This document shows positions 11,801-20,464 of a stretch of 64,000 nt of DNA, one piece after another. The stretch is from Anthoceros angustus (lineage: Eukaryota > Streptophyta > Anthocerotopsida > Anthocerotales > Anthocerotaceae): assembly GCA_010909165.1 (NCBI GenBank), contig MU008175.1, positions 558,001 through 622,000 on the forward strand, written 5' to 3'. The first letter of the stretch is position 1. Each line of letters starts with the position of its first letter. The notes under the pieces were generated by a model. The model saw only the letters and a program-made list of their open reading frames with translations, searched no databases and was not told where the DNA came from. Position numbers and translations under genes: made by a program.

Positions 11801-12770
11801 AAGAAATGGCAAGGAGAAAGGCCGTCATGAGGCGGCAAAGATATGTTGGCGGTGAGGTGACCTCCGTGGAGCTTGATTTTTCACAGCCTTGACCTCCAAT
11901 TCATCAATCTTTTTAAAGCCTCCACTTGCCTGCAATCCCTCCTCCTGCGGTGGGCGTCTCTCCTTCTCCATCCTCGAACCGTCTTCCCTTTCCTCTCCTT
12001 CTCGCGCACGTTCAGCTTCCTCCCCTCTTCTTGACCTTCTCCAAGTCCTTCCTCATCGTCGTTCATAGGCTTTCTGGTTCTTCAGGCGTGGAGCTCTCTT
12101 GGGTACCACTCTCCTCACTTAGAAGAAGATGGGGACGAGCTGGAAGAGGAAGAAGAAGAAGAAGAAGAGCTAGACCTCCTGGACCCCTTCGCCTCCTCAT
12201 GACAAGGCCTACAGAATTAGTCCTACCACGGTAGGGAAGTAGTCCTACTGGAGCACCTCCTACCACGGTAGGAGGAAAGGAAGTCACGGTTTGGAAGCTC
12301 CCAAGAGGGAGATAAGAAGGCAACCGGCCCTGCTAGGTGGGCGAGCGGATGGAGTCACGGTGGGAGGAGTTGCACCAAGTGATGAGCGGGAGCTCATCAT
12401 AGGGAAGCAAGGGATGTAAGATCCCATGAGCAAGGCAAAGGCCTTGAGTCTCCCGGAGGTAAGAAAGGAGACTTAGACATGTTGGAGGAGATGCTGCGCA
12501 GGGAGATGTTCAAGGTAGATAGGAGCCGCCAAGAGGAGAGTTGAATTCTTGAAGACGGAGGCGAGAAGACAAGGACCTACCAAGCAAGGGAAATTGAAGG
12601 AAGAGGAGAAGGTCCTACCACGGTAGGAGGATGTTATGAGGATGGAAGCTCAAGTGGAGCACTTGGAAAAGAGTCTTGAAACAAGGCAACAGGAAACAAA
12701 CCATCATATTCGGAGAACAAGGCTCTTACCAAGCAATTGGCAGCTCGAGAGGAGAAGGTGGAGCAACTTG
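11801..12770. repeat. Rearranged copies of modules from the mosaic
   Basis: A short unrelated stretch at 11880-12120 is followed by another copy of the series seen at 8930-9458 and 10915-11340: palindromes at about 12218-12275, cggtttggaagctccc, cccggaggtaag, gttgaattcttgaag, and the coiled-coil start at 12630. This is the third or fourth copy of the series, and each copy differs by small deletions. Confidence 0.6.
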
Positions 12771-13732
12771 CTCTTGTGAGTATCACGATGTGGGTGGATT
12801 TCCGGGCATCACGAGGCGCACTTGCACTCGATCGGGGAGCCATAGAACCTCTCAACATAATCAAACAAGGACTCCCTCTTCTTCCCTACGGAGAGTTCTC
12901 AATTTTGCGGTGTGGTGGCGTGGCGAGACCCGAAATCGATTGAGAAGGCGCCTTCAAAGAATCCCAATCTCAGGCGCACTTGCGTAAGTTCGGTACCAGC
13001 ATGGGGCATGCCCCTCAGCAACCCGGGAAGATCGCGGTCGATCGGCGGCCGTATCCTCCAGTTAGCATGAAACATGCTCAAAGTGCCTAAGCGCCTCTGC
13101 GTCGTCGCCCTTCCTCTTTTCCCCAAACTTGACATCTTGCTGCGGCTGTGGGGTTGTCAAGCCCCTCCTACACGATTCCACTCATGATCCCTAGTCCGAT
13201 GAGCTCGGCGTGCCGCCCTTGTCAAATTGCACTTTGCCCTCCCTAGATGTCTGCCACCTGGAGGCTTCTCAACCCTAGATTTGATTCATCATTCCAAAAT
13301 CCTAATCCTATCTAAATCGTCTATTTTCGTATTCTGCCCGCTATTCCTAATTAATCGCTCACTAATTACTCTATATATTTATTCCCCTATTGGTGAGCAT
13401 ATATAGTGGATATCCCCCTATATTAATTTCTTTTCCTGGCCGAGATCCGTCAGCCTACCGCGGTAGTCTGCTCCTTTTCTCAGCCTACCGGCGTAGTGTG
13501 GCAGCCTACGATGGTAGTCTGCCAGCCTACCGCCCTTTCGGACTGCCATTCTGCTTCGCCTGGGGGTCGTTTTGACCCGTTCTTTGTCCTGGGATATCTT
13601 CTTCGACTTCCTAACAATATCCTACAACTTCAGCTTCAAGGTTCTCAGAAAATTTCCTGGCATGCTCCTCTTCAATCATTTTTAGCCAAAAAAATCAAAC
13701 TTGTTTTGCCTGCTCTTTTGACTGGGTTGTCC
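12771..13732. other. Unique spacer; no gene recognised
   Basis: From the switch after 'gagcaacttgctc' the sequence is not found elsewhere in the window. 13,270-13,430 is AT-rich. 13,450-13,530 carries a related dyad, agcctaccgcggtag, so the palindrome family has distant relatives here. No convincing coding. Confidence 0.4.
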
Positions 13733-14400
13733 AAAGAACGGACACATTTTGTCCAAAGATAGGCATCAAGATAAGGAAGGGATTCATAAGAAGTCCTTAA
13801 ATTAGCTTGAAGACATGGGGCAAGATGCCACTTGGGAAGACTTTTCTTTAGAGGAGGAGCTCACTTGCTCCACAAGTGAGAGGATTCCCAAGCCCAACTC
13901 CTTGAGTTGGCAGAGGATTGGAAGGCCCTGCGCTTGACGCAGAGGTGGAAGTGGACGCGGCGGCTCCAGTCCCTCGCGAGATGGAAGGTAGGATAGATCC
14001 TACCATGGTAGGAGAAGGTCCTACCATGGTAGGAGAAGGAGCTCACTTGCTCCACAAGTGAGAGGAAGAAGAGCTGGAAGAACGGACACATTTTGTCCAA
14101 AGAAGGAAGAGGAAGAGGAAGAAATGGCAAAGGAAGCCTCCGTCTTTGGTCGTCCGCCAAAGAGGACCCCAGCAACACCATGATCGGTGACAGTGCGGAA
14201 GAGGAGAAGGAGCTCACTTGCTCCACAAGTGAGAGGAAGAGGAGAAGGAGCTCACTTGCTCCACAAGTGAGAGGAAGAAGAGCTGGAAGAACGGACACAT
14301 TTTGTCCAAAGATTGGAAATGGAACGAGAAGTCCAAAGAACGGAGAATGCACAACTCCCTAGGAGGATAGGGGAGTTGGAGGAAGAGGAGAAGGAGGGCG
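13733..14400. repeat. Cluster of hairpin modules and coiled-coil scraps
   Basis: Contains four of the five CTCACTTG-n5-CAAGTGAG modules, three copies of ggacacattttgtcc (a GGACA/TGTCC dyad), two atgg palindromes (about 13998-14035) and a DATWED-tail copy. The junctions fall inside short shared words. Confidence 0.7.
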
Positions 14401-14563
14401 CGAAAGATGCCAACGCCAGTTGCGCCCGGTCGGAGGCGAGCAACTCCAGGTTCTTCCTTCACGCCGAAGCGCCCTTGCTTCTGGAGGAGAGGTGACTCTT
14501 GACATCTCTCACACTTGTTGTCCTGTGCAGGCTGCGAAGGTCTAGCCCCGGGCTGAGCATGCA

Positions 14564-14989
14564 TCACAAAGCCTTGCAGCGACGACCCGGATCAATTGAT
14601 GCATCGTCCAGGTTGAGGAAACAGTCAATCTTGTCTGTAAGTGCATCCAGTTGAGATTGGATCGTAAATATGCTGCAAAGTATCTGCGTCGTCCAATTCC
14701 AGGTGAGATCCTCGCTCTTGGTAATGTCTTGCCGCAGGAGTTCTCCGAGATTGTAAAAGTCGGTGGATGGAGGATCGTGTTGAGCCTGGAAATGTGAGTC
14801 CTGAAAATTAACTCTGCTCCTCCCTTGGCTTCGTTGATGCAGACAACGGGAGGAAACCGAGCTACTTCTTTGCAGGACAGGAGGAGGAGGAGGCCTCGAG
14901 AATCTAAAATGAAAGCAAGGCCGATCTAGTCGATAGGGATTTTCAGATTTCTCTTTGCAACACCTAGTTCTTCGGATCTGTACCTTCAT
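14564..14989 (-). CDS. Unrecognised 141-codon open frame
   Basis: Open from ATG to stop, with a basic, Pro/Ser-rich first half and a more ordinary second half (QSQLDALTDKIDCF). No domain is recognised, no homologous copy was seen elsewhere in the window, and no splice sites clearly extend it. It may be a remnant of a retroelement or chance. Confidence 0.2.
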   Translation of the reverse strand: MKVQIRRTRCCKEKSENPYRLDRPCFHFRFSRPPPPPVLQRSSSVSSRCLHQRSQGRSRVNFQDSHFQAQHDPPSTDFYNLGELLRQDITKSEDLTWNWTTQILCSIFTIQSQLDALTDKIDCFLNLDDASIDPGRRCKAL

Positions 14990-15212
14990 GATAGCTCATC
15001 TTAATTTTTGCTCTCCTTATACCTACAGCAGCTTAGTAGCCCTCCGGTCTAATCTAGCATTTTGCCGGGCCCCCTCTCCTCGCTCCTCATCCCATTCCGG
15101 ACCTAGCTTGGAACTCTTTGTTACTTTGGTGTTCTTGGGAAGATTGCCAACTTGGTGGCCTACATGGCTCAGCAAGTGAGTTTGCTCACTGTTCAGACCT
15201 TTGCAATTTTCC
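14978..15212 (+). repeat. Direct repeat, copy 1 (paired with 16499-16738)
   Basis: About 235 bases share clear homology with 16499-16738. In both copies the right end reads ATGGCT-C(AG/CA)-CAA followed by gtgagtttgc, a good 5' splice site. The copies may therefore be 5' exons of a duplicated gene, or the same transposon end. The sequences differ beyond 15212 and 16738. Confidence 0.6.
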
Positions 15213-15385
15213 GTATACATGCGGGTCCTTGGTCCAGTGCTCTTATTCCAATTGGTTTTGTTGGATTTTCCCTTTGCTGGCAGGTACTTGCTTGCTGACC
15301 GCTGGTTTTCCTTTGATTGCAACTAGCAATGTGTTTGCAAATACGGTGTGTGGTAGGGTTTGGTTTTCACTGCTGCTCAGGTGCC

Positions 15386-15577
15386 ATGGATCCTCCATTC
15401 CGGCCAGAAATCCATGCCAAGGAGATCCCTTTTGGAGCTGATGAAGGGGGGACGGAGGAGCTGCCCCACCAGCAGCTGGCCCTGCGTTTTTACAGCAGTC
15501 TAGGACGTCTACAAGCTTGGTGTGCTTGGGATGTTCATGGAGTTTCCTTGTCACTGATTTTTGTCTCATATACATAA
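15386..15577 (+). CDS. Possible exon or small open frame, unrecognised
   Basis: An ATG five bases after an acceptor-like ctgctcag opens 63 codons with ordinary composition (MDPPFRPEIHAKEIPFGA). Downstream composition turns AT-rich and ends at a stop. It may be an exon of the gene whose 5' end is the repeat at 14978. I see no family signature. Confidence 0.2.
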   Translation: MDPPFRPEIHAKEIPFGADEGGTEELPHQQLALRFYSSLGRLQAWCAWDVHGVSLSLIFVSYT

Positions 15578-15956
15578 AGATCCCCTATCATGGTGTGTGT
15601 TTCATGTTTCTTAAACAGCATGATTGTGCACACTCCACACTTGCTTTGGATGATGGCATTTGTGGTATAATATTCCATGACTAACCTGGATGAACTCATG
15701 CTCTATACATATAGTGTGTTCTTTTACAGACTTTTTTGGTGACTTTCAAAGATGGTGGTTGCCACATCTTTGCTAGCTACTTACTGGACTTTGCTCTGAA
15801 CTCCTGTTGATTTCACTTGCAATGTATTTCATTTGCCCATCCACGATAAATTGCAACTAGTTACCCCTGAATCTCGGGCACCATAAAAAGTTTGAGCTGA
15901 TTCCAGCGAGTCATGCAAGTCCTCAAAGAGGCAATTGGCAAGTCATTGTGGCTTGT

Positions 15957-16051
15957 ATATACATACATACATACATACATACATACATACATACATACAT
16001 ACATACATACATACATACATACATACATACATACATACATACATACATACA

Positions 16052-16082
<31 letters not shown>

Positions 16083-16234
16083 GTATACATATATATGTAT
16101 ATACATACATATATATATACATACTTACATACTTATGTACATATATAGATACATATATACATACATATATACATATATATATACATATATATATACATAT
16201 ATATATATATATACATATATACATACATACATAT

Positions 16235-16265
<31 letters not shown>

Positions 16266-16275
16266 CACACATACA

Positions 16276-16307
<32 letters not shown>

Positions 16308-16350
16308 CATATACATACATATATATACATATATATATACACTCTTGGTA
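15957..16350. repeat. (TACA)n / (TATA)n microsatellite
   Basis: About 32 consecutive tacatacatac-type tetranucleotides (15957-16080), then mixed tatatacata repeats to 16350. The open frames it creates on both strands (YIHTYIHT) are artefacts. Confidence 0.98.
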
Positions 16351-16354
16351 TGTG

Positions 16355-16490
16355 ATAAAGCATCACTTACACTATGTTGGCACCAGCGAAAACCGCCATT
16401 GCGTGGCTTGATGAACATTACATCTTGACGGGTTCTTAGATGAAGGCGGTTATTACTTACCTTGCCGCCATGTTCCAATAAAAAGCTTGC
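16355..16490. repeat. Microsatellite-flanking repeat, inverted partner at 20010-20210
   Basis: The sequence after the microsatellite (gtgataaagcatcacttac ... gacgggttcttagat ... cttaccttgccgccatgtt) recurs in inverted orientation at 20010-20210, also next to a TGTA microsatellite. This looks like one element family with a microsatellite end. Confidence 0.65.
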
Positions 16491-16498
16491 ATTCTTGG

Positions 16499-16738
16499 GA
16501 TCTGCACCTTCATGATAGCTCATCTTAATTTTTGCTCTCCTTATACCCATAGCAGCTTAGTACCCCTCCACTCTAATCTGGCATTCTTGCCAGCTCCCTC
16601 TCCTCCTCATCCCTTAGCCCTATCCAGACCCCTCGCTTGGGACTCTTTGTTTCTTTGGTGTTCTTGGGAAGACTGCCAACTTGGTGGTCTACATGGCTCC
16701 ACAAGTGAGTTTGCTCACCGTTCAAACCTTTGCAATGT
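16499..16738 (+). repeat. Direct repeat, copy 2 (paired with 14978-15212)
   Basis: Homologous to 14978-15212 and ending in the same ATG-exon-like end with donor gtgagt. A possible next exon at 16822 (after ctatctatctag) encodes VHDWHQQIHQLQECIQQMDN, a short coiled-coil-like peptide. The link is speculative. Confidence 0.5.
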
Positions 16739-16739
16739 G

Positions 16740-18083
16740 CACTTTTGAATAGGTTTTCAAAGTTTTGGTGTTTCATACTCAAGATGGGGTATTGTTATTC
16801 TTCTTCTATTTATCTATCTAGGTACATGACTGGCATCAACAAATCCATCAATTGCAAGAATGTATCCAACAAATGGACAATACTCTTAAAGCTAACACCA
16901 ACTATATTTTTTGCCAACTTCATAGCTAGTTCTAGATAAAGCTCCAAAAACTACATTATTTACATCCTCCACAACATTAGCATACAATGAGCCTAATGTG
17001 TCTTCGAGCATATATGAGTGGATCAAAAGAAGGAGAAGCTCGCACCAACAATCGAGCCGTTAGGATTAGGGCGAACTGAGCACAACCCGAATCAAGAAAT
17101 GATCGAGAACGAAAAAGGTGACATGTCAGAAATGGAGTAGGCCTTGTCATAGCATTAGGGCTTATCCAGCTTCTAGAAAGGTAGCATATAAGCTGCATCC
17201 GCCGAGATGGGCAACCACGCACGAGCGAGCGGAATGAGAGAGAGAGTCTCTTGGATCTTGGGAATGGATCAGCCCGCCTTTTGTCCGGAAAGCAATGTTC
17301 AAATATTTAACTCACCTTGTTCTTGACTAGAGTATCCCTAACTCTGGTTAGTTGATCCTAGGTTAGTCTCTCAAGCTAAACTAATTGTACATCCTATAGC
17401 TAGCTAGCCCTCGTGGTTTGCAGCCTATGTCTGACGCCGCCACGCCCTCGCCGACACGCGTTATGTCCATCATAGCCTCGCGATCGACTATGTCCTTCAC
17501 CGGAGCTTGCTCAATCCGCCGTGACAAAAACAAAGCTCATAAAGTCGCGCCTCGCTGGGCCTCACTAGCACGATTTTTTTTCGTGGGAGGTGGGTACATT
17601 TCTAGAGAATTGACCATTTGGTCATTATTTTTACTCAATGTAGTAAAATCTATTACAATAGAGTAGAAAACATGGCATGGCAGGTGAAATGCATCCACCA
17701 TAAATGTTGAAACAGAGCAGCAGGGTAGAAAGAAATAGACACCAAGTGAATACCAGGTACATCTAGATAGAAGCTCATTCTAGAAATCCCCAAAATCGCT
17801 AAATCTGGCAGTGAAACATATTCAGTTAAATACCATTCATGCGGATCCAGGATATACAAAAAACCAACAAAGAATCCTTTTCTTTGCAAAGTTTCCTGTA
17901 TATCCAGAATGGCATGAAATACAAATTTAAATAATGTAGAGGAAATACTAGATAAGACTGATCACTGCTTCTACCTCAAACCCTGCATAGAAAACTAAAT
18001 TAAGCACATACAGGGGCACACTGAAAATAGTAAGAAATAACACCCATATGCTAATTTATCGCCACAGTAAGCAATATCACTCA
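16740..18083. other. No gene recognised
   Basis: Mostly AT-rich, with a GC-richer stretch at 17,200-17,560. Open frames are short and of ordinary background quality. No RNA gene, LTR or transposase was seen. Confidence 0.4.
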
Positions 18084-19322
18084 CCTGATTTTGGAAAGTT
18101 GACTGTACAATTATACAAATTGAAAACGTAATTTTCACGTCCACTTGGTTTTATTGGCACAACTTGTCCAACATTATCATAGTTGGCCAGAACTTGCTGA
18201 AGTTGAGGGCTTTAAAGAGATTCATGATTTTCCTGCAAAGTGAAAACCTCATTAGACACAATAATTTCCAATTTACTAAAATTAAACATAACATCACTTA
18301 CAGTCAACGATGCATTTCCGTGATTGGCAATACTGGCCTGATGATCATTCTCGATTCTATTGTCTCCCATTTTTCAGATCTTGATGCTCCCTTTGTCAGT
18401 TAGCTTTTTCTTGATGATGCAAGAATTCTTGACTTCTTTCCACATTCTTCCGCCTTTGAATCTCGAGGGCTTTCTCCCTCTGCTTGGACACCCGTAATTC
18501 AACAGCTTTACGCCTTTGCTTCTCAATCAATGCCTCCAAATCTTTTCGCTTTGAGTTCCCTCCTTTTCTCGCCTATTATACTCCACCCGCTCGGGAGATA
18601 TCCAGACACGTCAAGGTGCTAGAATTCTCAGACTTATTCTGCGAAACCACGCCCATAGGTAATATGGCAACATTTATGTCCTGTTGCACTCCAGACGTTT
18701 CATCACAATGACTTGGCACAATAGCCTCCAAGTGAAGGCCCACTGCTGTATCAATCTTCAAATCTGGAACCATAAGGCTGCTCAAACAGATAGTTGGGTC
18801 AACTTCTTTAGTAGGTGGATTTGATATCTGCAAAAAAAACAGAATAAGACCGACTTCATTGTGAAAAATGAATCTTTAAGGAAACTTGACAATCAAAAAG
18901 TTTACCTTGCCATCATTTTCAGTTTGGATGGAAGACCCTGCTAGTGGTCTGCTGTTATAAATCTGCAATTCCTGAGCACTGATTTGATGCACTACATCCA
19001 TAGCTCCACCATCAATAACCTGTCAAAACAGCATAATACGTTAAACACATCACCAAAAGAAGGCCTGTCAGTAGAAAATGCTACTAAATACATACCTGAA
19101 CTTCAGTTTGCTCAACACCACTTGGAAGGGTATTTGGTATACTGCTGACATTGTTCAGAAGTCTATTTCATGATGAATAACAGGGGTAGCAACAGACATA
19201 ACCTGACAAAAAGGCAGGAGTTAAAACACATTATCATACAACGGATGACCTAAACAACCTCCACAGATTCTAGACTTACATTCCCAATATGTTGAACTTG
19301 TAAAGGAAATTGACCACAAGCC
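18084..19322 (-). pseudogene. Decayed multi-exon gene with basic coiled-coil segment
   Basis: On the minus strand, exon-like blocks with good splice sites follow one another. At about 19281-19321 there is ACGQFPLQVQHIGN. At about 19097-19204 there is VMSVATPVIHHEI, a frameshift, then SSIPNTLPSGVEQTEVQ. 18906-19019 is 114 nt, phase 0, with VIDGGAMDVVHQISAQE. At about 18835-18400 there is ISNPPTKEVDPTICLSS, then a Lys/Arg/Glu-rich helix KQRRKAVELRVSKQREKALE. The last block is about 18235-18084, with QQVLANYDNVGQVVPIKPSG. Frameshifts at about 19170 and 18555 and an in-frame stop in the last block indicate a pseudogene, unless they are sequence errors. The family is not recognised. Confidence 0.5.
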
Positions 19323-19372
19323 TGCAGATCAGTCAAAATGTCAAAACATTTTCAAGCCGAATAGCTTATTTT

Positions 19373-19564
19373 TGTTAAGATAACCCCCGTTAGGGTTATG
19401 TTTATATAACCAGCGATCATAGTTAGTTTAGTTTAGGGTTAATATCCAAAGGACACTTAGGCTTGTATATAAGACATTCTTCTGTATTTATTATTCAGTT
19501 TTGCTTGTGCTCACATTCTGTCTGCTATGCCTAACATTTTGCTCTCTTCACATGGTATCAGAGC
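19373..19564 (+). mobile_element. LTR (180 bp) with tRNA-iMet primer-binding site
   Basis: The sequence runs from TGTTAAGATAACC (19373) to CTCTTCACA (19552) and is followed at once by TGGTATCAGAGC (19553-19564), the classical complement of the plant initiator tRNA-Met 3' end. This marks a 5' LTR and PBS of a plus-strand LTR retrotransposon, copia type most likely. No gag, pol or second LTR follows before 20 kb, so the element is truncated. Confidence 0.8.
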
Positions 19565-20009
19565 TTAGTCTCTAAATCATCTTTGGGCATTTATTTTATG
19601 GAAGAAACGACCACAGAGTAGTGCAGAAAGTTAATGTATATGATCTAATATGCCTAGCATATCTAGAACACACGCATTCCCCTGTCTGCATCACTCAATA
19701 GTTTTTTCAATTACAAAAACAATTATGCTGCTGTCCTAGACATATTCAGAGTGGCGAGAAATACAATTGGGCACAGAATTCAACAGCCACTTTGTCCAAT
19801 GGCTTCTGGATTGTGTGCCCAACATATCCTTGCCACCTGCCTCATATGTCCAAGTCAGTACATATCACAGTTTCCGCTGCTATGCTAGGCACGACTATGC
19901 AGTTACGACAAGCATTTATCCAAGATGCCTTGAAGAAACAGGTACAGGCAATCTAGAACAAGGAACTATTTAGACTCTACCACTAACAGATATATCCCAA
20001 GACACGAGG

Positions 20010-20330
20010 CTTTTTATTGGCTACAACATGGCGGCAAGGTAAGTCAACAGCCGCCCAATATCTAAGAACCCGTCAAGATTATCAATGTACTTATCGAAAC
20101 AAAAATTGAAGCCACGCAATGGCGAAAGCAGTCGAAACAAAAATTGAAGCCACGAATGGCCGCCTTCGGTTGGTGCAACGAAGTGTAAGGGATGCTTTAT
20201 CACATACATACATACCAATGTGTATGTATGTATGTATGTATATATATATATGTATGTATATATATATGTATATATATGTATGTGTGTATATATATGTATA
20301 TAGATATAGGTATTTCTATATATATATACA
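20010..20330. repeat. Inverted partner of the 16355-16490 repeat, with (TGTA)n microsatellite
   Basis: 20010-20204 matches the reverse complement of 16355-16490, with a duplicated 'gaaacaaaaattgaagccacg' segment. 20205-20330 is a TGTA/TATA microsatellite. Together with the other copy it forms a widely spaced inverted pair. Confidence 0.65.
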
Positions 20331-20464
20331 TAGGAATCATTTGTGTAACATCACCATTCCTAATTCGGTGTGAAGGAGTAATGGTGTCCTAGGGGGTTGA
20401 AGGTGCATACTCAGGGCTGCTGTCCACCAGCCGCAGCCCCTTCCGGTGTCACGACCCGCGCAGT

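Larger units (their letters stand above)
1..14560. repeat. Mosaic repeat tract of shuffled retroelement fragments and short palindromes
   Basis: The tract is GA-rich and built from blocks that recur in changed order. Its signature is a 16-bp palindrome, tcctaccatggtagga, with central variants (acg, gtg, acc). By eye there are about 50 copies, single or in clusters. Other recurring modules are 'gagcaagggcaaggac', 'acctttgagctgtgagc', and inverted repeats listed separately. Underneath are broken coding pieces: coiled-coil gag-like blocks on the plus strand and protease/RT/RNase H remnants on the minus strand. No intact gene was found. Open frames that read through the palindromes give only low-complexity peptides and are not treated as genes. 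Confidence 0.8.

Noticed and set aside
15935-16428. Open frames of 125-171 codons with [16 protein letters not shown] repeats
   Set aside because: Pure translation of the TACA microsatellite on both strands.
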